Part shown: piece by piece, positions 11,700-27,400 of the stretch
Layout: every line of letters starts with the position of its first letter
Position numbering within the stretch: position 1 is the first letter of the stretch
NCBI RefSeq assembly: GCF_021462225.1
Contig: NC_061813.1
Span: 20,112,442-20,176,441 of the forward strand
DNA: 64,000 nt
Origin: Girardinichthys multiradiatus
Taxonomy: Eukaryota > Chordata > Actinopteri > Cyprinodontiformes > Goodeidae
Direction: 5' to 3'
Made by a program: the position numbers and the translations under genes
Notes under the pieces: generated by a model
Seen by the model: only the letters and a program-made list of their open reading frames with translations
What the model was told of the DNA's origin: nothing
Databases searched by the model: none

Positions 11700-11860
11700 G
11701 GGTGGAAACAAACCACGTCAGAATATATTTGGAAGCGGACCGAGACCACCTCAAAAAGTGGCTCTCGGCCCATTTGTTGGGTCCGGACCACAGTTCGCTT
11801 GAGTGTATTCACAACTGCACAAAAGGCCCAGACCAATGGGGGAAACAAGCTTTGATTCGT
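11700..11860. repeat. Possible MITE with an internal hairpin
   Basis: CCGAGACCAC, an 8-base spacer, then GTGGCTCTCGG form a near-perfect hairpin around 11740-11770, flanked by GC-rich sequence unlike the surrounding AT-rich DNA. It recalls non-autonomous elements common in fish introns. No flanking duplication was found. Confidence 0.35.
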
Positions 11861-11869
11861 TCATAGCAG

Positions 11870-12255
11870 ACCAAAAGTGACAGGTGTAATGCTTTCCACA
11901 CAAATTGTTATCAGTGACTTTCTCATCTGCTCTTGAACTTCTTTATATCAAGGCTTGATTTTTTGGTCTGAGATCATTTACCCTACTTCAAGTTCAAGAC
12001 AAGTTGTATTTAGTCTTTATTCTATTGGTCAGTCAGTAATCAGGCTTGGCTTTGGCTAGTGAAGCCATACCCCAAAAATGTAGTTCAACAAAGCAGAAAG
12101 TAATAGAAGTAAACCTTTAAGGGGGCAAAAAACTTCCACCGCGCTGTAAATACACCATCACATTTGGCAAAAGAAAAATGAGAATATCTGCAAATGTTTT
12201 GCAGAATGGTTGAAGATCTTTATTAACATTACTTTTATCATGAATTGCTTAGATA
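11870..12255. other. Non-coding flank of the chromovirus
   Basis: No supported feature. Confidence 0.45.
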
Positions 12256-12259
12256 GTCA

Positions 12260-12697
12260 AATTAGAACAAAACCAGAGGATGAAACAGACTCAGCACACA
12301 GGATAAGACGGTAAATGAGGTTTATTTCTACTGTAGACTTTGTTTAAGGAATCTTGAGTTGGAGTTGTCCAGAAGCCAGAGGAGGAGGAGGTAAACCCAG
12401 GAATCCAAGGAGAGAGAAAGAGAGTACTGGTGATGAGAATATTTACAGTGCAGTCCTTAGGAGAGAGTATTACCAGATGTTGGCAGGCAGGTAGGCAGAT
12501 AGGCAGGTCGACAGGCAGACAGGCAGGCAGACGGATAGGCAGACATACAGGAGTCCACATAATTGAGGTTATGTTCCAGCAAAGGTCTGTATCAGCAGCT
12601 ACCTTAAGAAGTCCATGAGCTCATTAGGAGAATGCGTTGCAGCTGCAGACAATGAGCTGCCAGAACCAACCAGAAGGGGAGGAGCAGAGATCCTACA
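12260..12697 (-). repeat. 3' LTR of the chromovirus
   Basis: On minus it starts TGTAGGATCTCTGCTCCTCC at 12697, directly after a purine tract (GAGGGGAGGG). The first 95 bases match the truncated 5' LTR at 16467-16561 with a few differences. An AATAAA (minus, near 12327) fits the LTR polyadenylation signal. The outer boundary near 12260 is a guess; an alternative end near 12345 would give an ACTT duplication but would leave AATAAA outside. Confidence 0.65.
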
Positions 12698-12704
12698 GTA
12701 CCCT

Positions 12705-16466
<3,762 letters not shown>

Positions 16467-16561
16467 TGTAAGAAGCCCATGAGCTCATTAGGGGAATGCG
16501 TTGCAGCTGCAGACAATGAACTGCCAGAACCAACCAGAAGGGGAGGAGCAGAGATTCTACA
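16467..16561 (-). repeat. Truncated 5' LTR of the chromovirus
   Basis: About 95 bases match the start of the 3' LTR (TGTAGAATCTCTGCTCCTCC on minus). Similarity stops at CTTCTTA, and gag sequence in frame GRRALAEFVIDF follows at once, marking a deletion junction. Confidence 0.85.
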
Positions 16562-17647
16562 ACTTTATTAGAAGGTAAATGTGACCAAACACGCATTCAC
16601 GTTTGACACAGACACGCTGGTAAAATGCCAACAGCCCCGAGTCCGGCTCAGCCTGGCAGACAGGGCGTAGGAGACAGATGACAATGATCCTTTGATGCTT
16701 GGCATGCACATGTCAAACAAACAAAAAACATGACAGATGCATGTGCACACACACATTCATTCTCTTCACACTCTTACTCATCCATCGTTTCCAATTTACA
16801 GAGGAGGATTTTTTCCCGCTGTGCCATAACTGGGTTTGCTGAGACAGAGACAGATGGGAGGACTGAGGGAGAAATGGCTCACCCAATAGAGGAGAAGAAA
16901 TATCCCTCTTCATTTCCACTACTAGCTCCTAAAGTTTTTTTTTTGTATTCCTGAAACTGACAATAACCTTAAAGACCATGAGCCTGTAACTGATTATGAT
17001 CATTGACTCTTCTTATGGCTAGTATTGATCAGGCATCAATCCTTGATGTAAATGATTCTGGATTGTATTGGAACACTGAAGATTTGCTACAGTATTTAAC
17101 GCTTGTATAAAAAAACCACTGTGTTTTGGAGAAAAATTACAGTGTGAGGTAAGAGAAAGGCAGACGGACTGTTTGTTGATATTGAAGCAATATGTAGATA
17201 AAAAACACAGCCATTCATCATCATGTCATTTCTTGATCAAAAAGGCAGCTATATCAGAAAGGGTAACACGATATATCTTCAGGGGAGTGATCAAATTTAA
17301 TGAATGCTTTAGAAATAAATCTTGAAAAAAATGTTTATCTTGCAAGCCTCATTAGGGGAAACCGCCAGCATCAGACATTAAGGTGATCCCCTGCAGGACT
17401 GACAAAGAATGGAAAGGTCATTGTGTGGATGTGAATGCTGGAAGATGCATGCTATAATAATAATGCACTGGAAGGTATACAATTGTTTCTCATATTGTAG
17501 ACAGTGTTAACATTTTAATTAATCTGGTAAAGGATCAATACATTTTTGTGCTGTGTTGTAGGTATTTCCTACCTAAAAATGCATATCCAAATGTTTTGTG
17601 TATAGACTTGAAAACTATTACCCAGAGGTACCTTAAAAACATCTGTA
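16562..17647. other. Non-coding spacer between the chromovirus and Tc1 element
   Basis: AT-rich with no supported feature. Confidence 0.5.
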
Positions 17648-17847
17648 CAGGTCCTTCTCAAAATATTAGCATATTGTGATAAAGTTCATTATTTTCCATA
17701 ATGTCATGATGAAAATTTAACATTCATATATTTTAGATTCATTGCACACTAACTGAAATATTTCAGGTCTTTTATTGTCTTAATACGGATGATTTTGGCA
17801 TACAGCTCATGAAAACCCAAAATTCCTATCTCACAAAATTAGCATAT
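17648..17847 (+). repeat. Left terminal inverted repeat of the Tc1 element
   Basis: About 200 bases complementary to 19057-19257, with a handful of differences including one added C in a C run on the right copy. Confidence 0.95.
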
Positions 17848-17924
17848 TTCATCAGACCAATAAAAGAAAAGTGTTTTTAATACAAAAAACGTCAACCTTC
17901 AAATAATCATGTACAGTTATGCAC

Positions 17925-18928
17925 TCAATACTTGGTTGGGAATCCTTTGGCAGAAATGACTGCTTCAATGCGGCGTGGCATAGAGGCAATCAGCCTGTGG
18001 CACTGCTGAGGTCTTATGGAGGCCCAGGATGCTTCGATAGCGGCCTTTAGCTCATCCAGAGTGTTGGGTCTTGAGTCTCTCAACGTTTTCTTCACAATAT
18101 CCCACAGATTCTCTATGAGGTTCAGGTCAGGAGAGTTGGCAGGCCAATTGAGCACAGTGATACCATGGTCAGTAAACCATTTACCAGTGGTTTTGGCACT
18201 GTGAGCAGGTGCCAGGTCGTGCTGAAAAATGAAATCTTCATCTCCATAAAGCTTTTCAGCAGATGGAAGCATGAAGTGCTCCAAAATCTCCTGATAGCTA
18301 GCTGCATTGACCCTGCCCTTGATAAAACACAGTGGACCAACACCAGCAGCTGACACGGCACCCCAGACCATCACTGACTGTGGGTACTTGACACTGGACT
18401 TCTGGCATTTTGGCATTTCCTTCTCCCCAGTCTTCCTCCAGACTCTGGCACCTTGATTTCCGAATGACATGCAGAATTTGCTTTCATCCGAAAAAGGTAC
18501 TTTGGACCACTGAGCAACAGTCCAGTGCTGCTTCTCTGTAGCCCAGGTCAGGCGCTTCTGCCGCTGTTTCTGATTCAAAAGTGGCTTGACCTGGGGAATG
18601 CGGCACCTGTAGCCCATTTCCTGCACACGCCTGTGCACGGTGGCTCTGGATGTTTCTACTCCAGACTCAGTCCACTGCTTCCGCAGGTCCCCCAAGGTCT
18701 GGAATCGGCCCTTCTCCACAATCTCCTCAGGGTCCGGTCACCTCTTCTCGTTGTGCAGCGTTTTCTGCCACACTTTTTCCTTCCCACAGACTTCCCACTG
18801 AGGTGCCTTGATACAGCACTCTGGGAACAGCCTATTCGTTCAGAAATGTCTTTCTGTGTCTTACCCTCTTGCTTGAGGGTGTCAATAGTGGCCTTCTGGA
18901 CAGCAGTCAGGTCGGCAGTCTTACCCAT
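17925..18928 (-). pseudogene. Tc1 transposase broken by a one-base deletion
   Basis: The frame from 18928 starts MGKTADLTAVQKATIDTLKQ, a paired-like helix-turn-helix region with ISERIGCSQSAVSRHL and a GRKR hook, and continues to RGDRTLRR. The next frame picks up at once with EKGRFQTLGDLRKQWTESG and runs to the stop after SAKGFPTKY. The switch lies in the AGGAGATTG context at about 18721-18726 and is explained by one missing base. The catalytic DD34E residues are all present: FSDESKF, FQHDLAPAHS and NSPDLNLIENLW. Total length near 335 residues is normal for Tc1. Without the break it would look like an active-type transposase that cuts and pastes the element at TA sites; as it stands it is dead. 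Confidence 0.95.
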
Positions 18929-19056
18929 GATTGGGGTTTTGAGTGATGAACCAGGCTGGGAGTTTTAAAGGCCTCAGGAATCTTTTGCAGGTGTTTAGAG
19001 TTAACTCGTTGATTCAGATGATTAGGTTCATAGCTCGTTTAGAGACCCTTTTAATG

Positions 19057-19257
19057 ATATGCTAATTTTGTGAGATAGGAATTTTGGGGTTTTCATGAGC
19101 TGTATGCCAAAATCATCCGTATTAAGACAATAAAAGACCTGAAATATTTCAGTTAGTGTGCAATGAATCTAAAATATATGATTGTTAAATTTTCATCATG
19201 ACATTATGGAAAATAATGAACTTTATCACAATATGCTAATATTTTGAGAAAGACCTG
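19057..19257 (-). repeat. Right terminal inverted repeat of the Tc1 element
   Basis: About 201 bases complementary to 17648-17847; the outer end is followed by TA. Confidence 0.95.
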
Positions 19258-19259
19258 TA

Positions 19260-21690
19260 TTATCGGGTGGATTTATACATATCACCTTTTTTAAAATAAT
19301 TTTCCCTCTGTTTCATGTCTCTATCCCTACTGACACCATTAAAAGCAGTAACAGTTGTCAATAAAAACTAACACAAAGCAAGAACAGTAATTACAAAGTT
19401 TTGCTGTTGTTCTCTTGAAATGACCAGATATATAAATTAAAGCCTAATCAAATGCTGTGGATATTTGAGGCTTCTGTCTACTTAAAGGTATTAAAATATA
19501 GTACCTTAAAAATTATGACAAAAAATTCCAACTACCATGACTTATGACAGTGTCATATCAACAATATATAATATTTTCTCCAAGATGAACAATATAACTG
19601 AAATAATGATCCTGTACAAATGTTTACATTACACTTTGAAGATTTATTTTTTTAGGCATGCTTTACATTTTCTTAATTTGCTCTCTACACAAAAACAAAG
19701 GGAATGTGATACAAAAACCTACAAATACCACAAAACCTTCTTGCATACATTTTAATTACCGCATATAGTTAATTCCTCACCTGTTTACATATTTGTTCTA
19801 ACTCCAAACACAAAACTAAACAGAATTATCAAACAACCCACTGATTTTGCATCTTTTTTGCCAAATCTTAATCTGTGGTTTCTACATTTCAAGCATGCAA
19901 TCAAACTTAACTGGATTACTCATGTGATCAGTGTATTATTTCCCATCGGTTACCAACAGATGAGGAATTAAGACAAATCTGGCTTGAGAATGTAAATTTA
20001 AAGCAACCACCAAAAGCCCTGCGGGTGGGCTGTTTTTGCTTGTAAAGTCCAGGAAGGTGGAACATTTTTCTGGAGGTGGGCTACAACCCACCACCAGAGA
20101 AGAAACTGTGGCTGCAGAAAATTATTAACAGTGCTCTTGAGAGCACATCAGGTTTGATTTTAGAAATGAAGAGTAACATATTTACATCCTTTTATGACGG
20201 TTAATATTTATATAGTGCATGGCATTTTGCTCTTTCCCTCCCTGACTGCATTCTAAACACACAATAGAAAATTATCACTTAAAATAGCTAAATACACAAG
20301 AAATGTACTGTGTGATTTAAAAGTACAGATTGCCAAATTAAATAAAATTAGTACCCCTGTTCTCTTCTGCAACTGTGGAGTCGATAAATACACTATCATC
20401 CCACTAATCTTTGAAAAATGAAGGGACAGTTATAACGATAATATCCCGTTTTGGGTGTAAAAGCTGACATTCCCACATTAGTATATACGTATCTGCTATA
20501 CAAGAGACAGTTTGCTTACATGTCAAGATGCCAGTCTGGGAGCTGCCAAAATAATTCCCACAATGCATCACGGGATCAAGGAATACCCCTACCCTGTCCA
20601 CAACAACCTAGATATTTTGCAAAATGCAGATTTTCTGTTCCATTTGCATCTAATGTCTCCACACAAACTGTCCTCTTTGCACATACCCACTTTGGCTTTC
20701 TGTGTTAAAAAGCACAACAAGAGGAAAGTGCTGAACTTCAAATGTCAGCTGAAGAAGTTCTGACTAAAAGGATTAGTGTCAAAGAAATTGAAAAACATGA
20801 GCTTCTTGTTTTAGGAAAATCTTTAACGTTGCTTTAGCCAAGCACTGCTTTATCCATGCCCAGAATCTTCCTCTTCTGAGTTTCGATGTAGTTAATGTCA
20901 ACACCATCACCACCTGCTTGCAAATAATATTTATTACACTGCTATTGACTGGAATCCATGACACCATCTTATGAACACAGACGTTTTGAGAAATATGGGA
21001 AAAACACCTGTCAAAAAAATATACGACGTTATTTAGCTGAAGCCTGACGCTAGCTTTTTGCTTTTCAGACTTTTCTGTAATTTGATTTGAGCTAGTGTTT
21101 ATTTGTTCTGTTTTTCCGTGTATTCTAGGTCTGTGGATCTAGAACAAGTGAATATCTTTTTAAATCTGTCTGTCCAAAGACAACAAAAGGTTTATGTTTA
21201 TCTGGTTGTTGCATTTAATGTCCTAAGATTGTCAGAGCAGAACAGCGCATCAGCTGTTGTCTCAGTTTCGCCATCAACAGGAGGGTGGGAGAGGAGAGGA
21301 GGGTAGAATCAGAGAGTATCAAGCTCGCTGGAGGAAAAAAGTGTTGGCTGAAACCAATTTTCCCCAAGAAGTGCATGTTCCAGAAAGTGTCGAAGTAAAC
21401 AGAATCTGAGCGTGGAGACTGGAATCCTGCGGGCTGCTTGGCGGTGTGAAAAATGATCTCGGCTGAGGAAGAGTGAACAGATACAATCCCTCAGAGGGAA
21501 GAGCCAAGACCCAGGAACAGAGAGCAACAATGAGAAAAAGGAAGCCTTGCAATCATTCAAAATGTATGAATTAACTCATCAGAGTGTCACACAAGAATGT
21601 ACAAACACAGCATACAAATAAGAGACAAATCAATGCAATGAATTATACAGTATGTTACATGGTGTGATGAAACACTAACATATTAAAAAT
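19260..21690. other. Non-coding stretch without recognised features
   Basis: AT-rich, with short frames only (for example 20451-20763). A small GGTGGG...CCCACC hairpin occurs near 20075-20095. No element ends found. Confidence 0.5.
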
Positions 21691-22490
21691 GTAATGCTGA
21701 AAAAGTACCTGGTGTAACATTGCTTACAATGTGTCACATAACCACAACCTCAAGGTAATTTATTGGGAATTTATCTAATAGACAATACAAAGTATAGTGC
21801 ATAATTTAGAAGTGAAAAAAAACAATGGATGGTTTAAATTTTTGTTTTTTTTACTAAAACAAATCTGCTATAAGACGAGTTTGTTAGGACAACTATGTTA
21901 TGCTGGGTTTGCCTCCGCTAACTTTAACAATGCAAAGACTGAATTATTGCCCAATTTGTTTATGAAATAGCTAAGGCTCAGTCAGATTGAATTTAAAGTG
22001 TTTGAGTGAACAGCAATTTTCAAGTTCTGCCACAGATTCTCATTTGGATTTGGGTCTGAACTTTGATTATTTCATTTTAACACAAGATGTGCAGGATCCT
22101 GTGTTGAGGATGAGGGTCTTATAATCCAGTTTTTATCATTTTATTTATTTATTTATTTAATTCCAGTTAATTATTTTTAAACTTAGCTAATTATTTAAAA
22201 AATCATTTAAAAATTACACACAAGTGCATGCTAATACTTAATTGACAATTAGTTGGATTCTACTGAAAAGCATTAGAGTGAAAGTACATGGACACGTATG
22301 CACAATACTTTTCAAAATGACATTTGTACAAAAATATGAAAACTACATTCAATTTTCCTTACACTTCAGTCATGCACTAGTTTGTATTGGTTTATAACTT
22401 TAAATCGTAATAAATACACTTCCGTTTATGGTCACAATGCGAACAAAACGTGGAAAAGGTCAAGGGGTGTGAATACTTTTGTGACATGGC
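21690..22490. mobile_element. Tc1-like non-autonomous remnant (terminal repeats without transposase)
   Basis: The left part (TTATTGGGAATTTATCTAAT, AGTATAGTGCATAATTTAGA, near 21760-21810) and the right part (AACGTGGAAAAGGTCAAGGG then GTGAATACTTTTGTG, near 22447-22482) are the two terminal regions of the fish Tc1 family, in inverted orientation. The middle is not recognisable as transposase. Confidence 0.55.
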
Positions 22491-25400
22491 ATGGCAAGCC
22501 AACATATCACTAGAAGAAAAAAACTAATAGTTTCCATTTTTTATTTTTCAAAAGTAGCATATGTGGCCAGGATTTCTGTTAAAGACATCATCTGCAAATA
22601 ATTCAGCTGTACAACACTGCAGAAAATCTGGGATATCATTCACTATTAAATGTGGCAAAACTAAAAGGTTCAGAAAATCTTGGTGAAAATGAATATGCAA
22701 GAGCAATGATGATAAAACCTCTGGCTGCAGCTTGTTAAATACTGCAGAAGGAATTGCTGCACAATCTCACAGTTTGTTACCTCAGTGACAAACACTTAAT
22801 ACAGCTCCATGACTGTAACAAATAAAACAAAACAAATAAGAAAAAAACCTGTTTGATGAACGTTGTTGTGGTCCCCTCAGACAATGTCTTAATCCATAGA
22901 AAACCTCATTCTTCTGAAGATGCCCTGATCTGACATGTGTTTATGTCTCTATGGCTTCTCAGGCACTGATGTTGTCGTGAAAATAACCATGAGGGCAGAC
23001 GGGGTCAAGGCAGGACAGAGATGCTTTAGTCTGTTTGTGTATATCTCTGAGCTTGTGTGAGTTCTCGTTCCAAATGTGTACACAGGGCCTCACTTTTTGT
23101 CTGTGTGTCTGTGTGTGTGTGTGTGTGTGTGTGCCCACTTGGTGCTTTGATATCTTCCCCACTGGCATGATATGAGCGGCTGCTTTGATCCAGTTTGAAA
23201 CAGACAGCTTCACCCAAGTTCCTCCGCTGCTGAGCAAACAGCCCGAAAGGTACGAGGAATGAACGAGGTGTTGGGACAGAGGGATTCCCATTGTTTTCCT
23301 GTTGTGGTATTGCCTCCGGATTACAGGCTGTTTCGGTTTCAGAGGAACAACTGTGTGTGCTGCAACACAGGATCTGTAGTTTGTCTGGTTTATGCTTATT
23401 TATTATAGTGCTAATTAAGAACTCATTATAGATTTACCTTGATGAACCTAGCAAACACTCTTCATCTATATTCCTTCACAGATCTGGAACACCATGTGCA
23501 TTCTTCTCTAATGAAGAAGACATGCACTATAGAAACAAACAAGGTAGAAGCTTAATAACAAAGGAGATCAAAAAGATCTCCTTCCTCAGGTGGGACATCA
23601 GAAACAAACAAGGTGATCAGAGTGTACTTAGCTATGCAGTGCCTCATAGACCATGCCTCTTTCTAAAGTGCTGAGAAATGAGAGGTTGAAAAGCCATTTC
23701 TGTGCAGCATTCTGCAGAGGAGCCCAGTGCATAAATGCTGTCAGAAGTTAGAAACTAATATTGACATATTCTGCTAATTATTATGCACAGGGTCCAGTGA
23801 GCTTTATGCATTATGTTTCTCATAATGCTAGTACTTCGAAGACAACAGGCTAATACTAGAAAACGGCCTTTTCAAAGAAAATAAAGATAACATGGATGGC
23901 TTGCGCAATCTGTCACAATTATGGCAAAGTCCTTCACACATTAGCTCCTTTTTAATCATTTATCCAGACTTGTCAGCAAGCTTGCAAACATTATAATGCT
24001 TATTTGTGCTAAACATGACATTTCGACTAATCGAGGCTACAATTATACATAAAATTCTTCTTAAGGTTCCGTTTTCTGTGACATTGTTTTCTGTGACAAT
24101 GTGACAATTCGTATTTGTATGCCATGTGTGTTGTGTTTGTGTAAAACACAGAGGGGGCAGATGAAAGCAGTGTAAAATCATTTAATATTGCATGGTTAGG
24201 ATTATTTAACATCCTGTGTTTTTCTGTACAGGGTTTAATTGCACTATTTCAGTGAAGATGTCAACTAGATTTTGACTTGAGATGACCAGATGAAAAACTG
24301 CGCCAGCACTGAAAAGTCTTCAAGTCTACGTGAAGTTTAGTTATTGTGATTATTTTTGCTTTCCCTTATTGGAGAGGTTGAGAACCTTGAAAGTTTCTAA
24401 GTTTTTAGTTATTTATTTGGCTCAAAGTCTTTAAAAATACAAAGTGTTCCAATTATTTATTGTAGGGTAAAGTATTGAATTAGTTGCAGTTGCAAACTTC
24501 TATCAACAGGACTTGCAATTGCAACTTCACAAACTACTCCTCATGAAAAAAGTGAATCAAGTGAAAATACAACAGCATGTTTATAGTATACTTTCCAAAT
24601 TTTGACACCCTTTACGCCCCCTTAAAACTAGACTAAGTCTCACTGGAGATTAAAAATCAGTGTGATGGAGTGTGAGAATTCCTTAACTCTTTAGCAGTTT
24701 TAAGCTGTCGGTGCTTCAAATGTTTCAATGAAACGTTCTTAGAGGCGGACTGCTTACCTGGCTGCAACCAAAAGAATTTCACCGGCTGAAACAAACAACC
24801 CAAAATCATGGTGTAACAGTCACACAGCTGCATAATATTTTCTTTGCAGAAGGATTAAAGGCATGTCATCAAATGCCATGCTTTACCTGAACTGCATGTT
24901 GTTCCAGCAGACGTAATATTACACAGAAAAAAGTCTCTAATCTATGTTTTAATCCTCTTTGTGCATATTTCTGATGATTTATCGCATAAATAAAGTGGGA
25001 GCCTGTCTTCCTTTCAGGCTTGTGCTTTGGGTGATTTCCAATACCTGACAGATAATGAGCAAATTTGCTGATTCCAACCATAAATTTATGTTTTATTCAT
25101 GCTTTATCATTACTTATGTATTCACTGGCAGTTCTTGCAATGCTCAGTGTGTGTTGTCTTTTTCTATCCTAACTGAATGAAAGATGTCTCGCACACACAG
25201 TTTTTCATGTGTCCAGTTTTGATAAAGCCCAGAGGTCAAAGTTTAAAAGCAACGTGTGAACTGTATGACTGAATGACCTTCATAAGGGAGTCATTTTCAT
25301 TCACAAATCATGACTAAAAATAAAATATTGAGTGGCACAGGTATGACTAGCTGTGAGGTGCACACACTGATGTGAGATTATGACTATTTACATTAACTGT

Positions 25401-25560
25401 GTTTGCCGACATGCACAGAAAGTGCAGCAAATTGACAGCATCAGTGCTGTTCTTCAGAACTGCAAATACTTGCCAAGGTAGTGGACTCTAACATGGAAAG
25501 TATATACACAAAGCTGGTTTTTGATTTTGCATTCCTATCAACTATTTAAAACACATAACA
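22491..25560. other. Non-coding stretch, only a GT microsatellite seen
   Basis: No credible exon or mobile element apart from the short GT tract near 23.1 kb. Confidence 0.5.
23101..23133 (+). repeat. (GT)n microsatellite
   Basis: A GT dinucleotide run with one CT interruption near the start. Confidence 0.9.
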
Positions 25561-25614
25561 TGTAGACCCCTCTTTTGTACGTGGCCCCCTCTCCTGATGA
25601 GGATGGGTGTCGTT

Positions 25615-25644
25615 GGGGACTGGGGTCAGGATGGGGGGTTGGGG
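25615..25644 (+). other. G-quadruplex-type motif
   Basis: Four runs of at least four G (25615-25618, 25622-25625, 25633-25638, 25641-25644) are separated by loops of 3, 7 and 2 bases, within the GC-rich repeat. Confidence 0.7.
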
Positions 25645-25999
25645 TCCTGGCCCGGGTTGCTCAGTTTCGGGCGCTAGCCCAGCCCAGGTTCAGGTGCTTT
25701 GGCTGTCTGCCTGACTCCACCCCCGAAGGGAAGGGGACCACCTCCTAGGTCCGAGGGGTATGGGCTATCGCCACCTAGACAAGGGAGTATAGAGTATGTG
25801 TGGGGAGTGTGTGTGAGTGTACGGCGTCTTTATGTTGGGTGCATGGGTGTGAGTGTTTTTATGTGTACGCATGAGGGTGGGAATGTGTGATTGTGACTGT
25901 GTGCCTGTTAATGGGGCTGGTTGGGCCTTGGGCTGCTCCCTCTCCTGGATCAGTTTAGACCCCCATCAAATGCGGGGCCTATTTCCACCCCTCCACACT

Positions 26000-26156
26000 A
26001 CCTGAGGCTGAGCCCTACAGCACCAGCCTCCAGATGAAATATATGTACAGGGCTCTGGATTTTAATAATACATCCACACGTCTCAGTCGCCCTGTGTCTT
26101 ACAAGTTGTCTGTTCTGTGCTTTTGTCATTTTAGCAGCAGATGTGACAACGGATTG
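26000..26156 (+). repeat. 157-base repeat, copy A
   Basis: Identical by eye over its full length to the reverse complement of 30846-31002. It starts ACCTGAGGCTGAGCCCTACA and ends GACAACGGATTG. Similarity stops abruptly at both ends. One frame is open throughout. Confidence 0.95.
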
Positions 26157-26439
26157 CCGGTGGTTGGTGTCTCTGCCAGCCGATGTACTTGTGGTTCTCG
26201 GTATCCGGGGCTGGGTGCTTTGGTGCGTGCTGGCTCACTCCCGGTGGCTGCTTAATGGGGCCTGAACCCCTGGGCTATGTCGGGCTTGTGGCATGATATG
26301 TCCCGGGGTCTCAGGTCTCTGGGTCCATGGCTGGATCTGCTCGGGCGTTGACGGCTGACAGTGGGGCCTGTGGGCTCGTCGCTGCAGCCCCCTGGGACTC
26401 TCCCCTGGTCTTCTCTGGGGGGGTTGCGGTAGTCCCGTC

Positions 26440-27131
26440 TGCTATGAATCAGAAAAAGGCGGACCCAAGATTCAGCCAGACACAGTACTGAAAGTTTAAA
26501 ACGTTTATTCAGCCAAAGGAAAACGTCACACAGGTAACACTCCTCACAGCTTCTAGGAATCACTGAGGCAGAAAGAGGGATTAGTGACTTGTAGTCTCTC
26601 CAGATTTTGCAGGGATCAGAAAAGCCACTAACCTGCTTTTGTCTTGAGTGGAACTTGAAACCCAGAGGGGAAACCTCAGTGGGCGGCAGGCCACAGCACA
26701 GGTAAGAAGTGACTCCAGGCTGAATAATCCGAGGGCTAGGCTGGCTCAATAATCCAAGGACAGAAACAGGGTCAACGATCGGAACAAGAGGCGTCAGGCA
26801 AGGGGCAGGCAGAGGCATAAACCAGATGCAGGAAACAAGGTCGACAACCAAAATCCAAATAGTCCGACAGGGAGCAGGCACAGGCATAAATCCAAAATGC
26901 AATGCAAGGTAAAGAACAATGATCAGACAGGAAGGAACGCTGGATATCTACTCACACAATGGCTTTCAAAAATCTGGCACCGTCTGCTTGTCAGAGTCAG
27001 TATATATCAGGGAAGACACAGGTGCTTGTCATTCCACAGATTGCACTACACTGCAGCAGCCACCAGGTGCATCTAATCTGCTGATTGCAGCCAGGGAGAC
27101 AGGGTAGAGCAGACGTGCCAGAATCATAACA
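26440..27131 (-). mobile_element. Solo LTR with a perfect 5-base duplication
   Basis: On minus the 692-base unit starts TGTTATGATTCTGG and ends GATTCATAGCA. The five bases CCGTC (plus strand) lie directly outside both ends (26435-26439 and 27132-27136). AATAAA occurs on minus near 26500, followed by TGTCTGGCTGAATCTTGGGT, resembling the end region of the two other LTR-like units here. TATA-like GATATATACTG on minus fits a promoter. There is no internal region, so it is probably a recombined solo LTR. The 216-codon minus frame across 26252-26902 runs through it and is not a gene. Confidence 0.85.
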
Positions 27132-27400
27132 CCGTCGGTGGTTCTCCTGGGGTTCCTGTGCTCTGGGGGGCCTTCGGATGTCTGTGGCTCAGATCTCCTC
27201 CGTATCTGTCCAGGGAGGCAGGTCTGTTGCTCCTCACACTCACTATTGCATATTTTTATGGAGAAACTTTGTATACACAAGCGCGCTCACACTCAGACCC
27301 ACAGGTGTTTAGGTTCAGGTGTTAACAGATACACAAATGTTCTATATTGAGCCACATTTACCACTAAATACATGTTGCATTCATAAGTACCGTGCACATT

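Larger units (their letters stand above)
17648..19257 (-). mobile_element. Near-complete Tc1/mariner element with TA target duplication
   Basis: The 1610-base unit has inverted ends starting CAGGTCCTTCTCAAAATATT (left) and CAGGTCTTTCTCAAAATATT (right, complement), with TA directly outside each end (17646-17647 and 19258-19259). The terminal repeats are about 200 bases and differ at only a few positions. They carry an inner direct-repeat-like motif (CTCACAAAATTAGCATAT), as in IR/DR-type Tc1 elements. The transposase gene on minus is complete except for one lost base. This is the youngest-looking DNA transposon in the window. Confidence 0.97.
25561..27400 (+). repeat. GC-rich multicopy repeat split by a solo LTR
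   Basis: From 25570 the base composition changes sharply to GC-rich sequence with long G runs and GTGT words, then continues after the LTR insertion at 26440-27131. Position 26000-26156 is identical to an inverted copy at 30846-31002, so at least that part is repeated. Short open frames (for example MKYMYRALDFNNTSTRLSRP) appear in both copies. I cannot name the family. Confidence 0.55.

Noticed and set aside
26252..26902. 216-codon minus-strand frame
   Set aside because: It begins in the solo LTR and runs over its boundary into the flanking GC-rich repeat; it has no domain.
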